The notes below the pieces were generated by a model. It had not been told where the DNA came from and did no database searches. It saw nothing but the letters and a program-made list of their open reading frames with translations. Of a stretch of 64,000 nucleotides of DNA, positions 8,697 through 17,722 are shown piece after piece (positions within the stretch are counted from its first letter, which is position 1; each line of letters opens with the position of its first letter). The stretch is from Brevibacillus sp. GTDB taxonomy: Bacteria; Bacillota; Bacilli; Brevibacillales; Brevibacillaceae. The DNA is taken from contig JACDOF010000001.1 of NCBI GenBank assembly GCA_017656235.1, positions 620,001 to 684,000 on the forward strand, in the 5' to 3' direction. Both the position numbers and the translations under genes were made by a program.

Positions 8697-9230
8697 ATGG
8701 ATTTTTTTGTACAGCTAGCAGAAGGGTTTATCGGGATGTTTCAAAAAGGTGGAGAAACGTTTGTCGGACTGGTGACCGGAATCATCCCTACACTTATTTG
8801 TTTAATTACTGCCGTAAACGCTTTCATCAAGTTTGTCGGGGAGGAGCGGATCAGTCGTTTTGCGCAAAAATGCACGGGGAACATCATCCTGCGCTATACG
8901 GTTTTTCCTGTGATGTCGATGTTTTTCCTGACCAACCCAATGGCCTACACGTTCGGGAAATTCCTGCCCGAACATCAGAAGCCGGCATTCTACGATTCGG
9001 CAGTCTCATTCTGCCATCCGATCACCGGTCTGTTCCCGCACGCCAATCCGGCGGAACTGTTCGTCTACATGGGTATTGCCACAGGGATTACCCAACTCGG
9101 TCTGTCGCTTGGACCACTGGCGATTCGCTTCTTCCTGGTCGGTATCATCGTCATCCTGATTCGCGGCATTGTGACCGAGTACATTACCAAGATGATGATG
9201 AAGCGTAGAGAAATGCAAACCGTATCGTAA
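8697..9230 (+). CDS. srlA: glucitol/sorbitol PTS EIIC component
   Basis: This 177-residue integral membrane protein forms part of the glucitol channel. It starts [20 protein letters not shown] and has [16 protein letters not shown] and [22 protein letters not shown], characteristic of SrlA/GutA. Four hydrophobic stretches are visible. The ATG at 8697 follows GAGGGAGGTAAGC. The srlE gene follows 26 bp later. Confidence 0.9.
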   Translation: MDFFVQLAEGFIGMFQKGGETFVGLVTGIIPTLICLITAVNAFIKFVGEERISRFAQKCTGNIILRYTVFPVMSMFFLTNPMAYTFGKFLPEHQKPAFYDSAVSFCHPITGLFPHANPAELFVYMGIATGITQLGLSLGPLAIRFFLVGIIVILIRGIVTEYITKMMMKRREMQTVS

Positions 9231-9256
9231 AGCTGCATAAGGGAGGAGATTTCGTG

Positions 9257-10282
9257 ATGGCAAACTATCGCAGTGTAAAAGTGACAAAAGGATCCGGCGG
9301 CTGGGGAGGTCCGCTGGTAATCACCCCGACAGAAAAGAAAAAGTACATTGCTTCGGTCACGGGCGGCGGCATTCATCCGGTGGCCGAGAAGATCGCGGAA
9401 TTGACAGGCGGCATCGCCGTTGACGGTTTTTCCAGAAAAGTGGAACCGGATGAAATGGCCTGCGTGATCATTGACTGCGGTGGTACGGCCCGCTGCGGCG
9501 TCTATCCCAAACTGGGCGTGCTGACCGTTGATGTCACACCGGCCAGCCCGTCCGGTCCCCTGGCCAGCTACATCAAGGAGGACAACTTCGTCTCCGGGGT
9601 CAAGGTGGAAAATGTGGCCCCTGTCGATCATGTGGAAGAAAACGAACCGGGAAAGACAGAGAGCAGCCATCGGAAGACTGCCCAGGAACTGAAGGATGAA
9701 GCACGGGCCAAAGTGGCCGCAATGCAGGCCAACCAGCCCATAAAAGCGCCGAACCTGATTGAGCGGATTGGGCGTGGAATGGGCAGCGTGGTTAACGTCT
9801 TTTATCAAGCTGGTCGCGATACCGTAGATCAGGTGATTCGCAATATCCTGCCATTTATGGCCTTCGTCAGCACGTTGATCGGGATTATCCTCTACACAGG
9901 TATCGGTGACATTTTGGCCAATGTGATCTCGCCATTGGCGGGAAGCCTGATCGGTCTTTTAATCATTTCGGTAATAGCGGCCTTGCCCTTCCTCTCACCG
10001 CTGCTGGGACCGGGTGCCGTCATCGCCCAGGTAGTAGGCGTGCTGATTGGGGTGGAAATCGGTCGCGGCAACATTCCGCCGCAGTTGGCGCTGCCAGCCC
10101 TGTTTGCGATCAATCCCCAGGTAGGTTGTGACTTTGTGCCGGTAGGTCTGACGTTGGGTGAGGCGAAACCGGAGACAATAGAGGTAGGGGTTCCGGCTGT
10201 ATTGATGTCTCGCATGATCACTGGTCCGCTGGCAGTGGTCATTGCGTATCTGGCTAGCTTTGGCTTGTACAGTGGAGAATGA
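9257..10282 (+). CDS. srlE: glucitol/sorbitol PTS EIIBC component
   Basis: This 341-residue protein has an N-terminal EIIB domain ([20 protein letters not shown]) with the phosphorylatable Cys probably in the [13 protein letters not shown] segment near residues 74-83. The second half is a membrane EIIC domain with [19 protein letters not shown] charged linker of about 60 residues joins them. It phosphorylates glucitol during uptake together with SrlA and SrlB. The ATG at 9257 has GGGAGGAGA upstream; a GTG three bases earlier is the alternative. Confidence 0.9.
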   Translation: MANYRSVKVTKGSGGWGGPLVITPTEKKKYIASVTGGGIHPVAEKIAELTGGIAVDGFSRKVEPDEMACVIIDCGGTARCGVYPKLGVLTVDVTPASPSGPLASYIKEDNFVSGVKVENVAPVDHVEENEPGKTESSHRKTAQELKDEARAKVAAMQANQPIKAPNLIERIGRGMGSVVNVFYQAGRDTVDQVIRNILPFMAFVSTLIGIILYTGIGDILANVISPLAGSLIGLLIISVIAALPFLSPLLGPGAVIAQVVGVLIGVEIGRGNIPPQLALPALFAINPQVGCDFVPVGLTLGEAKPETIEVGVPAVLMSRMITGPLAVVIAYLASFGLYSGE

Positions 10283-10298
10283 GTGCAGGAGGTAAATC

Positions 10299-10664
10299 AT
10301 GGAGGTTTTGCTGCAGGCGAAAGTAACAAAAATCGGTGACTTGGTCGCAGACTTTTTGCAGGAGAAGACGTTGATCATTTTCAACGAAGATGTACCGGAT
10401 GAGCTGCACGACATGGCCGTGCTGCACACCAAATCCCCGGTTGCCAAAGAGGTGAACACGGGTGATTTCCTGATCGTCGACGGTCATGCTTTTCAGGTGA
10501 CCAGTGTGGGCGAGAAGGCAAATGAGACGCTGCTCAGCATAGGCCACTGCACGCTCAAGTTTGATGGCGCCACTACCCCTGACCTTCCCGGTACTGTGCA
10601 CCTGGAGAACAAGGAGCTTCCGCCGCTTTCGACGGGGACGGAGCTGTCGTTCGTCAGGAAGTAA
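10299..10664 (+). CDS. srlB: glucitol/sorbitol PTS EIIA component
   Basis: This 121-residue cytoplasmic EIIA takes phosphate from HPr and passes it to SrlE. The active His is most likely in MAVLHTK near residue 48. The C-terminal half has the family pattern VGEKANETLLSIGHCTLKFDG. The ATG at 10299 follows CAGGAGGTAAATC. It lies 16 bp after srlE. Confidence 0.9.
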   Translation: MEVLLQAKVTKIGDLVADFLQEKTLIIFNEDVPDELHDMAVLHTKSPVAKEVNTGDFLIVDGHAFQVTSVGEKANETLLSIGHCTLKFDGATTPDLPGTVHLENKELPPLSTGTELSFVRK

Positions 10665-10736
10665 CAGTCCCGGGAGTACGGGCTGGGAAAAGTCGTCAGG
10701 TATCACGTTGTACAGAGAGAAAAGGAGAGGAGAACC

Positions 10737-12026
10737 ATGTTGGGTATGAACAGACGACTGCGAGAACTGGCAAAGAAAGGTGGCCTGATTCGGGTCGGGT
10801 TGATTGGGGCAGGCCAGATGGGACGAGGCTTGATCTCCCAGATTGAGGGAATGGCAGGAATGAAGGTGGTGGCTGCCGCTGACATTTTCCCGGAAAATGC
10901 CAAACTGGCCTACCTCAAAGCAGGTCTGTCCGAAACAATGATTACGGAAACCAATGAACTGGAACGGGCGGACAAAGCAATCGCTTCTGGTCAAGTGGTC
11001 GTCACGCAGGATGCCGACCTGGTCGCTCATCTGGAAATGGTGGACGTGCTCGTGGACGCGACGGGAATTCCCGATGTTGGGGCGAAGATTGCCTGGAATG
11101 CGATCATGAACAAGAAACACGTCGTCATGCTGAATGTGGAAGCCGATGTGACGATTGGGCCATTATTGGATAAACTGGCGCGCGGAAATGGAGTCGTGTA
11201 CTCCGGATCGGCCGGAGACGAACCGGGGGCGGTAATGGAGCTGTACGACTTCGCCGACGCACTGGGGTTTGAGGTGGTGGCGCTCGGAAAAGGGAAGAAC
11301 AATCCCCTCAATCTGGCCGCCAACCCTGATACAGCCAGGGAAGAAGCAAAACGAAAAGGAGCCAGTCCCAAGATGTTGGCCTCGTTCCAGGACGGGACCA
11401 AAACCATGGTAGAGATGACGGCGGTGGCAAACGCAACGGGATTTCTGCCGGACGTCCCCGGCATGCACGGGCCAAAGGCTGCATTGGCGGAGCTGCCGTC
11501 TCTGTTCTCGCTGAAAGAATGCGGGGGAATCCTTGGACGCAAGCAGGTCGTCGACTATGTAGACGGGGTGGCCCCTGGCGTGTTTGCGGTGATTACGACC
11601 GATAAACCGGAGGTCCATGCCGAAATGAAGTACCTGAAGATGGGGGATGGCCCGCACTATGTCCTGTACCGTCCGTACCATCTGACCAGCCTGGAGACCC
11701 CGCTGACCATTGCTCGTGCCTATTTTGACGGGCAGCCGACTATCGCGCCGTACTGTGGGCTGGTCGCAGAAACGGTAGCCGTCGCCAAACGTCCGCTCGC
11801 TGCGGGAGAAGCGCTGGATGGCATTGGCGGCTTCACCGCATACGGACGGATTGTCAGCGCAGCCCAGAAGAAAGAGCGAAATGCATTGCCAATCGGATTG
11901 ATTGGGCCGCACGTGCGGATGACGCGACCCGTGGCGCAGGGAGAGGTCATCACCTATGATGATATCGAGTTTACCGACCAGCCTTTTATTGTTGCCTTGC
12001 GCAACATGATGGATCGCGGCCTGTAA
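10737..12026 (+). CDS. NAD(P)-dependent oxidoreductase with SAF domain
   Basis: The 429-residue protein begins with a Rossmann fold (IRVGLIGAGQMGRGLI near residue 18) like homoserine dehydrogenase-related enzymes. It has LVDATGIPDVGAK and YSGSAGDEPGAVMELYD. The C-terminal 80 residues resemble a SAF domain (AVAKRPLAAGEALDGIGGF). Such proteins often sit beside sugar or polyol catabolic genes. Here it ends the glucitol operon, 72 bp after srlB, where a glucitol-6-phosphate dehydrogenase would be expected. It could be that enzyme's replacement, but this is inference. The start is ATG 10737 behind AAAAGGAGAGGAG. Confidence 0.75.
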   Translation: MLGMNRRLRELAKKGGLIRVGLIGAGQMGRGLISQIEGMAGMKVVAAADIFPENAKLAYLKAGLSETMITETNELERADKAIASGQVVVTQDADLVAHLEMVDVLVDATGIPDVGAKIAWNAIMNKKHVVMLNVEADVTIGPLLDKLARGNGVVYSGSAGDEPGAVMELYDFADALGFEVVALGKGKNNPLNLAANPDTAREEAKRKGASPKMLASFQDGTKTMVEMTAVANATGFLPDVPGMHGPKAALAELPSLFSLKECGGILGRKQVVDYVDGVAPGVFAVITTDKPEVHAEMKYLKMGDGPHYVLYRPYHLTSLETPLTIARAYFDGQPTIAPYCGLVAETVAVAKRPLAAGEALDGIGGFTAYGRIVSAAQKKERNALPIGLIGPHVRMTRPVAQGEVITYDDIEFTDQPFIVALRNMMDRGL

Positions 12027-12037
12027 CAGACAAGGGA

Positions 12038-12065
12038 GGAAGGCAGTTTTCTGTCTTCCTTTTTC
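12038..12065 (+). terminator. terminator of the glucitol operon
   Basis: GGAAGGCAG (12038-12046) pairs with CTGTCTTCC (12051-12059), with one G-T pair and a TTTT loop. TTTTTCC follows. Confidence 0.8.
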
Positions 12066-12153
12066 CTATTCCCGGCCTTCCGGCTTCACCGGTGTGATCG
12101 CGGCTGCTGGAGGACCCATGGCGTTTTTAAGCTCTGATGCTTACCCGGTTATT

Positions 12154-12162
12154 TGCTATAAT
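12154..12162 (+). promoter_or_regulatory. extended -10 promoter of the SorC-type regulator
   Basis: TGCTATAAT carries a perfect TATAAT at 12157-12162 with an upstream TG at the extended -10 position. No good -35 hexamer is seen 16-18 bp upstream. Confidence 0.6.
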
Positions 12163-12196
12163 GTGAGATAAGGATAATAGGTGGTGAGGGATCGGA

Positions 12197-13165
12197 ATGG
12201 ATAGCTGGACCGAAAAAAGAGAATTGGTACGCGTAGCAAAACTATACTACATGAAGGGATTGACGCAAGCAGACATCGCCAAGAAGATCGGTGTATCCCG
12301 TCCGATCATCTCCAAACTGCTGCAGCGGGCCAAGGATTTGGGGATTGTGGAAATCATCATCAAGGATGAAACTGTCAGCATGGTCGAATTGGAGCAGCAG
12401 TTGGAGGCCGCCTATGGACTGGATGAAGCGATTGTCGTACCGGTTCCCGAAGGGGAGAATGGCGAACTGGTCAAACAGGTGGTGGCCAAAGCAGCCGCAC
12501 TGCATCTGGCCAAACTGTCGCGCAACGTCAAAAGAATCGGCATCTCTTGGGGAACGACGCTGTACCATCTCGTGCAGGAATTTCCGTATACCCGGCACAG
12601 TGAAATCAAAGTGCTCCCCTTGGTCGGCGGAATCGGACGGCACCGGATTGAAATCCACTCCAACCAGTTGGCCTATGAGCTGTCCAAGAAACTGGGCGGT
12701 TCTTGTGAATTTCTGTACGCGCCGGCGATTGCCGAGACAATGGAGTTGAAACAGCAGCTGCTCGAATCGAGCGAGATCCAGGCGCTGCTGGATGAAGCGC
12801 GCCGGGTGGATATCGCGGTCGTTGGGGTGGGGACGCCCTACGCATCGACAATGGTGGAGATGGGGTACCTCAAGCAGGCGGAAATTGATGAACTGAAACG
12901 CCACGAGGCCATTGGCGATATTGGTTCCCGCTTTATCAACCGCGACGGCGAAGCGATTGACATCCCGCTGAACAGGCGGGTGATCGGGATTGAACTGTCC
13001 GATTTGCGCCGCATTCCCACGGTAATCGGCGTCGCGTCAGGGATTCACAAGGTTGAAGCGCTGCGGGGCGTTCTCAAGGGGCGTTATTTCCACAAGATCC
13101 TGGTGGATGAACGGACGGCCCGCGAGCTGATCAAAGCGGATCACGGAGGTGCAGGGCATGATTGA
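12197..13165 (+). CDS. sugar-binding transcriptional regulator, SorC family
   Basis: This 322-residue protein has an N-terminal HTH (YYMKGLTQADIAKKIGVSRP, residues 15-34). It is followed by the SorC-type sugar-phosphate-binding domain, with GISWGTTLYHLV near residue 115 and VGVGTPYASTMVEMGYL near 210. Such proteins respond to sugar phosphates and regulate adjacent operons. It follows the glucitol operon with its own promoter, so it probably regulates that operon. The ATG at 12197 follows GGTGAGGGATCGGA. Confidence 0.82.
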   Translation: MDSWTEKRELVRVAKLYYMKGLTQADIAKKIGVSRPIISKLLQRAKDLGIVEIIIKDETVSMVELEQQLEAAYGLDEAIVVPVPEGENGELVKQVVAKAAALHLAKLSRNVKRIGISWGTTLYHLVQEFPYTRHSEIKVLPLVGGIGRHRIEIHSNQLAYELSKKLGGSCEFLYAPAIAETMELKQQLLESSEIQALLDEARRVDIAVVGVGTPYASTMVEMGYLKQAEIDELKRHEAIGDIGSRFINRDGEAIDIPLNRRVIGIELSDLRRIPTVIGVASGIHKVEALRGVLKGRYFHKILVDERTARELIKADHGGAGHD

Positions 13166-13505
13166 GAACAAATTTGAGACGGAACTGTACTGCATTGATT
13201 GTTTGGGACAATCGCCGCATACGGTGATTTACGTCAACGATGTGCTGTACAAGGTGACGTGCGAAAGCTGCGGCAAGGAGCACGTGATCAAGCCCGATCT
13301 GCCCAAGGAAATCTACAGCCGCTATGTTGACCGCATCCTTTCCAAGCCCAAGCGAATCACCAAGGAGTTTCGTGAAGACTTGAGCCACTTTCTCTCCTCA
13401 CTGCCGTTTCGCCTGCTCAGCAAACCGTATCGGACGTACAACGAGCTGCGAGGGATTTTTCGCTATGTGCACAAAGATTCGTCGCGCAATCAAAAGAGGC
13501 CGTGA
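13158..13505 (+). CDS. small zinc-ribbon-like protein (bh-protein type)
   Basis: This 115-residue protein has two CxxC pairs (LYCIDCLG near residue 12 and VTCESCGKEH near 37), as in a zinc ribbon. The C-terminal half is basic and helical. The ATG at 13158 sits 8 bases after GGAGGT and overlaps the end of the regulator gene by 8 bp, which suggests translational coupling. Similar short proteins occur across Bacillales, but their function is unknown to me. Confidence 0.65.
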   Translation: MIENKFETELYCIDCLGQSPHTVIYVNDVLYKVTCESCGKEHVIKPDLPKEIYSRYVDRILSKPKRITKEFREDLSHFLSSLPFRLLSKPYRTYNELRGIFRYVHKDSSRNQKRP

Positions 13506-13526
13506 CAGCGTTATGGCAAGATGCAC

Positions 13527-13572
13527 AAAAAGACCGCTTCCCGGTGTCGTCGGCGGGAAACGGTCTTTATTG
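13527..13572. terminator. bidirectional terminator between convergent genes
   Basis: AAAAGACCG and CGGTCTTT enclose an inner stem of CTTCCCG and CGGGAA, with A and T tracts outside. It can serve the plus-strand zinc-ribbon gene and the minus-strand SLH gene. Confidence 0.75.
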
Positions 13573-13577
13573 TCATG

Positions 13578-14807
13578 CTAATCCAATACTTTGAAGGAAA
13601 AGTTGTCTAAGTAGGTGATCTCTTCCGGCAGCTTTTCCGTCGCTTCTCGTTTCAGATAAAGACCAAGCGACGTTCCGGAAATCGACTGGTTCGGAAGGCC
13701 GAACATAAACTTGTCGTTCAGATAAATTCCATAGGCGTTGTTGCTGACGACCACTTTTATCTGATTGGTTTTCTTCAGATCGTAATCGATGCGGGCAATC
13801 AGGGTGGTTTCGTGTTTGTCAGGATCATTGACCTGTTCCACGAGGAGTTTGTCTTCCTCTAAGGAAACGGCAATTGCCTTGCCGTCTTTGCCGTTGAAGA
13901 ACAGTCCGCCATAGCCTTCCGATCCGTCCACAATCACGTCTGCCTTGATCTCGTAGCTCTTCGGTTTGGACGATTCATCCCAGATCAGCGGCAGGAAGTA
14001 GTGATCAAGGCCGGAATCTTGGGAATAGGCCGTCACACGGTTGTTGATCACCTTCCAGGAACCCGTGGCCTTTTTCAGGTCCCAGTTTTTCAACTCGTCA
14101 TCGGTGAAGGAATCGCTGACTGCGGTGGGCAGTTTCGGTTCTTTCGGCTTTGGCTCGTCTGGAAAGACCACTTTCGTCTCATCCAGCTTGGCCCGGTAGA
14201 TCAGCGACGCCGCTTCGGCTCGCGTAATCGGATTGAGCGGTCGGAACGTGTTGTCTTCAAAACCTTTGATTAGCCCGGTCTCTACGGCAATGGCAATGAA
14301 CGGCTTCAGATTCTCCGAGATACGGTGGTTGTCGCGGAAACGGTTGATCTTGGACAAATCGGGCTTGATGTCCTGGTCGTATCCTTTTAAGCGGACGAGT
14401 GCCACGGCAATATCTTCTCGCACCGCCTTGTCATTCGGCTTGTACAGGTAGGTGGAACCGATCTTGTAACCGGTCAGGTACGGTTTGGCCAGCTCGACGA
14501 AATAGAATGCCCAATGGTTGCGGTCCACATCTTCAAACGTTTGTTTCACTTTGGGAACAGTGCTGATGTCAATTCCTGCCGCTGCGATCATGATTTTGGC
14601 AAACTCGGCGCGGGTAATGTGATTGTTCGGCCGAAAGGTCCGGTCCTTGTACCCGCTGATGATTCCTTTTTCCGCCATCTCCATGATTGCCTCATACGCC
14701 CAGTGGTTGCGAGGTACGTCACGGAATCCTGTTTGAGCGGAGGCAGCCGGGGCCAGCGTGAGCAGAAAAACAAAAAAGCATAGGAATGGTGCGCAAATTC
14801 TTCTCAT
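13578..14807 (-). CDS. SLH-domain surface protein
   Basis: This 409-residue protein starts with a signal peptide (residues 1-23, hydrophobic FFVFLLTLAPAASA with an AxA cleavage site). Three SLH domains follow: FRDVPRNHWAYEAI near residue 28, FEDVDRNHWAFYFV near 95, and FRDNHRISENLKPF near 155. Each has a TRAE or similar motif. SLH triplets bind pyruvylated secondary wall polymer. The C-terminal 170 residues look like a beta-sandwich of the laminin-G/DUF1080 kind. The ATG at 14807 has GAGGAGGAC upstream on the minus strand; a longer upstream frame would mask the signal peptide. Confidence 0.85.
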   Translation of the reverse strand: MRRICAPFLCFFVFLLTLAPAASAQTGFRDVPRNHWAYEAIMEMAEKGIISGYKDRTFRPNNHITRAEFAKIMIAAAGIDISTVPKVKQTFEDVDRNHWAFYFVELAKPYLTGYKIGSTYLYKPNDKAVREDIAVALVRLKGYDQDIKPDLSKINRFRDNHRISENLKPFIAIAVETGLIKGFEDNTFRPLNPITRAEAASLIYRAKLDETKVVFPDEPKPKEPKLPTAVSDSFTDDELKNWDLKKATGSWKVINNRVTAYSQDSGLDHYFLPLIWDESSKPKSYEIKADVIVDGSEGYGGLFFNGKDGKAIAVSLEEDKLLVEQVNDPDKHETTLIARIDYDLKKTNQIKVVVSNNAYGIYLNDKFMFGLPNQSISGTSLGLYLKREATEKLPEEITYLDNFSFKVLD

Positions 14808-14924
14808 ATCGTCCTCCTCACTTTCCATCGGTGTTCGTTGATAAAGACGTCGGCATGAACTGGAAGGTTGCATCCAAACCGCGAAATGGGTAAAAGCTCC
14901 TACCGGCTGGTGCAGCTTTCCCGG

Positions 14925-14940
14925 GAAAGCGCACATTGTG
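14925..14940. promoter_or_regulatory. 16-bp perfect palindrome upstream of the SLH gene
   Basis: GCTTTCCCGGGAAAGC reads the same on both strands. It lies about 118 bp upstream of the SLH start in a gene-free interval. It may be an operator or part of a short RNA hairpin. Confidence 0.4.
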
Positions 14941-14969
14941 ACAAGGTTCTACTTGAAAATAGACCGCAG

Positions 14970-15048
14970 CCAAAGTGTCATGCACACGAGTGGGGCGTTC
15001 CCCACTCCCGGCATCCAGTCAGCGAGAAGCGTAAGGAGTGCTCGATCA
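14970..15048 (+). repeat. dispersed intergenic repeat, copy C (diverged)
   Basis: It shares CAAAGTGTC, CACACGAGTGGGGCGTT and CTCCCGGC, then CAGCGAGAAG, with copies A and B, but lacks an internal stretch. The 340-bp interval 14,808-15,157 has no gene; it holds this repeat, the palindrome at 14,925 and a possible promoter near 15,090. Confidence 0.6.
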
Positions 15049-15088
15049 GTACATCGACACGAACCGTGATGCACGAAACGAAAACGAC

Positions 15089-15097
15089 TGGTAAAAT
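15089..15097 (+). promoter_or_regulatory. possible extended -10 promoter
   Basis: TGGTAAAAT carries a TG plus a TAAAAT hexamer (15,092-15,097), about 60 bp before the next start codon. No convincing -35 element was found. Confidence 0.35.
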
Positions 15098-15157
15098 GGT
15101 AACAAGTGGTTTCATGAACGATAGGTTGGACAAAAATGTGAATCGAGGTTGAAGAAG

Positions 15158-15487
15158 ATGGACGCTGCAAAAAAATCGAAAATCGTCGTACTTTCCGTTG
15201 TCTTGTTTTCGGTGTTGATTGGGCTGTTTGCATTCTGGGGGTTGCGGGATGTACAAGAGCTGCATAAGAAGCAAATAGCACAGGTGATCGCGGAACGCGG
15301 AGGAGAGGTGGTGCAGGTACAGGTAGTCAGTCCGAGTGAAAGCCCCTTTACCGAGAGCGGCAAGGGAAATACCATTTACAAAATCACCTACCGCACTTCC
15401 ACAGGAACAAAAATTGCGTGGTACCGGGCTGACAACCAGAGTTCGATCGTCAAGTCCGATGAAGAATGGAAGTTTGAAGACGAGTGA
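15158..15487 (+). CDS. small single-pass membrane protein, 109 aa
   Basis: Residues 7-26 form a hydrophobic helix preceded by a basic N-terminus (MDAAKKSK). A small extracytoplasmic domain follows with VVQVQVVSPSE and YRTSTGTKIAWYRADNQ, probably beta-rich. The length and layout resemble the many short exported Bacillales proteins of unknown function. The ATG at 15158 has GAGG nine bases upstream; a TTG at 15149 is possible. I do not recognise a named family. Confidence 0.65.
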   Translation: MDAAKKSKIVVLSVVLFSVLIGLFAFWGLRDVQELHKKQIAQVIAERGGEVVQVQVVSPSESPFTESGKGNTIYKITYRTSTGTKIAWYRADNQSSIVKSDEEWKFEDE

Positions 15488-15534
15488 CGATGGCTGCTGC
15501 GGTAGGGGCGTAGAGATTGCATACACCAGGCAGC

Positions 15535-16320
15535 TTATGAATAGAGCCTGACGGCATTTTCAGCACACTGGCGGATCAAGTGGTCTTTTGACACCCCTTT
15601 GATCGCTGCCACCATCTCAGCCGTTTGAAACAGCATCAGCGGGCTGGTCATTTGTCCGGCAAAAGGACCGGCAAATGGCCATGGGCCGTCAGTTTCCAGC
15701 AGCAGTTGCCCCATGGGAATCCGGGCCGCCAGCAGTTGATCCCTCTGCTGGTAACATACTTCCGGTGTAAGGGAAAGGTAATGTCCATCCGACAGGATTT
15801 GGGTGACTGTGGCGGACGGTGCTTTCAGCCAGTGGAAATGGGCTTTCACCTTGGCGTGCTGACGGAGGCAGTTGACAGCCAGCGCCGCTTTGTCGTGAAC
15901 AGCATGCAGTACCAGCGGCAGGGAAAGTTCGCCCGCCAATGCGGCAAACACATGAAGCAACTCCTGCTGCCTGTTGAGCGCGGTAGATGGCAAACGATCC
16001 AGCGCGTAGTGCGGCAGACCGACTTCACCGATTGCGGACAGCAAGCTGCGCTCGCGCCGAATCAGGGTCGTCAGTTCAGCCAGTTCAAAGTCGGATGGCG
16101 GGTGCTCTTCCGGATGTGCGCCGAGTGCTGCCAGGATAAAGTCCGGATACTGTACTTTCAGCTCCAGCGTCCGGTATGACGAGGCGAGGCTGGTAGAGAC
16201 GGCAACCACTTTTTCGATTCCTGTCTCGCGCCATTGTTCAAGCAGTGATGCAATCTGATCGTGCGGATACTGGTCAAGGTGGATATGCGAATCGATCAAG
16301 GGTCGTCCACTCGCTTTCAT
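15535..16320 (-). CDS. TatD-family metal-dependent hydrolase
   Basis: This 261-residue TIM-barrel protein has the metal motif DSHIHLDQY at residues 8-16, GAHPEEHP, the glutamate segment IGEVGLP, and LLLETDGPWP near residue 208 with the catalytic Asp. TatD proteins are 3'-5' DNA exonucleases or repair nucleases. It is shorter and more divergent than canonical TatD. The ATG at 16320 has no clear SD. The gene is divergent from the thioredoxin-like gene, with 23 bp between starts. Confidence 0.75.
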   Translation of the reverse strand: MKASGRPLIDSHIHLDQYPHDQIASLLEQWRETGIEKVVAVSTSLASSYRTLELKVQYPDFILAALGAHPEEHPPSDFELAELTTLIRRERSLLSAIGEVGLPHYALDRLPSTALNRQQELLHVFAALAGELSLPLVLHAVHDKAALAVNCLRQHAKVKAHFHWLKAPSATVTQILSDGHYLSLTPEVCYQQRDQLLAARIPMGQLLLETDGPWPFAGPFAGQMTSPLMLFQTAEMVAAIKGVSKDHLIRQCAENAVRLYS

Positions 16321-16343
16321 GGCATGCAGAAGGGAGGTACAGC

Positions 16344-16715
16344 ATGGGGAAGCCAGGCACAAGGTTCCATGACATCAAGCAGGGTGAGCTTGGGCAGATC
16401 CTTACCCGACGGGATTCGTTCGCCCTGTTTGTGTACACGCCGCTGTGCGGCACGTGCAAGCTGGCCGCGAAGATGCTTCAGGCCGCCGCGGCTGTATCTC
16501 CACCTGTTACACTGTATACTGTCAATCTTAACCTGATGCCTGCTTTGGCACAAGACTGGAAGATCGAGAGTGTGCCTTGTCTGATGATCTTTCGGCAAGG
16601 TGAGCTGGTGAGCAGGGTGTACGCGATGCGTTCGGTAGAACATCTCAGTCAGCAGCTTCGTTTGCTGACCGATTTGGAGCAATCAAACAGGACGGGTGGG
16701 AAGAGAGATGAGTGA
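16344..16715 (+). CDS. thioredoxin-like protein
   Basis: This 123-residue protein has a thioredoxin fold signature. The redox site is TPLCGTCKLA near residue 32, a CGTC variant of CGPC. The cis-Pro loop follows as IESVPCLMIF near residue 75. There is no signal peptide, so it is cytoplasmic. The ATG at 16344 follows AGGGAGGTACAGC. It overlaps the next gene by 8 bp. Confidence 0.82.
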   Translation: MGKPGTRFHDIKQGELGQILTRRDSFALFVYTPLCGTCKLAAKMLQAAAAVSPPVTLYTVNLNLMPALAQDWKIESVPCLMIFRQGELVSRVYAMRSVEHLSQQLRLLTDLEQSNRTGGKRDE

Positions 16716-17700
16716 AAAGCGATCCATTGTTGACGTTCCGGGGATAAAAGTGGGGCATGCCCAGAATCGTGAGGCATTAACCGGTTGTACGGTGGTTCTG
16801 TGCGAAGGGGGGGCCGTCGCCGGGGTGGATGTACGGGGTGCCGCTCCAGGGACACGTGAAACGGATCTGCTCAAACCGGAAAATCTGGTGCAACAAGTAC
16901 ATGCCATCTGTCTGTCCGGCGGAAGTGCATTCGGTTTGGATGCTTGTGTCGGAGTGATGAAGTATCTGGAGGAGAGAGAAATCGGACTGGATGTGGGGGT
17001 AGCTCGCGTTCCGATTGTACCGGGAGCGGTATTGTTTGACCTGGCGCTGGGGGATGCTGCGGTGCGACCGGATCGGGACATGGGCTACCAGGCGGCAGCT
17101 TCCGCCAGCAGCGAACCCGTCACCGAAGGTAACGTGGGGGCCGGAACAGGGGCAACCGTGGGCAAGCTGGGCGGATTTGCACGGGCGATGAAAAGCGGCA
17201 TCGGCTCCAGTGCGATCCACCTGCCCAACGGATTGATTGTTGGTGCGATTGCTGCCGTCAATGCCGTCGGGGAGGTGCGCGATCCCAAGAGCGGAAAACT
17301 GCTGGCTGGACCCCGGGACGACGACGGACGAATCAAGGAGAGCCGCCTTTTCCTGATGGAAGATGGGGCTGCACCATTACCGCCAGGCAGCAACACGACC
17401 ATTGCCGTGGTGGCTTCCAACGCCAATCTGAACAAGACGCAGGTCAACAAAGTGGCCCAAATGGCCCATGACGGCTTGGCACGGACAATTTATCCCGTAC
17501 ATACGATGTATGATGGCGACACGATTTTTGCCCTTGCAACCGGGGGAGTGCAGGCCAGTGTTGATCTGGTAGGCACGCTCTCCGCAGACATCCTGGCCGA
17601 GGCTGTCGTGCGGGCCGTTCTGATGGCGGAAACGTCCGGAGGACTCCCAGCCAGCCGCGATCTCTCTAAGGGAAGCAGAGAGGTGTCCGACGGTTCCTGA
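16708..17700 (+). CDS. P1-family (DmpA-like) N-terminal nucleophile peptidase
   Basis: This 330-residue protein belongs to the S58/P1 family of self-cleaving aminopeptidases. It has DVPGIKVGHAQ at the N-terminus and LSGGSAFGLDA near residue 69. The likely self-cleavage and nucleophile region is SNTTIAVVASNAN near residue 231. Members cut N-terminal residues of short peptides, including D-amino acid or beta-peptides. The ATG at 16708 is preceded by GGTGGGAAGAGAG and overlaps the upstream gene. Confidence 0.85.
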   Translation: MSEKRSIVDVPGIKVGHAQNREALTGCTVVLCEGGAVAGVDVRGAAPGTRETDLLKPENLVQQVHAICLSGGSAFGLDACVGVMKYLEEREIGLDVGVARVPIVPGAVLFDLALGDAAVRPDRDMGYQAAASASSEPVTEGNVGAGTGATVGKLGGFARAMKSGIGSSAIHLPNGLIVGAIAAVNAVGEVRDPKSGKLLAGPRDDDGRIKESRLFLMEDGAAPLPPGSNTTIAVVASNANLNKTQVNKVAQMAHDGLARTIYPVHTMYDGDTIFALATGGVQASVDLVGTLSADILAEAVVRAVLMAETSGGLPASRDLSKGSREVSDGS

Positions 17701-17722
17701 TTCAGGGGGTGGGTTCCGGAAT

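Noticed and set aside
13131-13388. Minus-strand frame opposite the zinc-ribbon gene
   Set aside because: Shadow frame; the plus-strand gene has an SD, coupled start and CxxC motifs.
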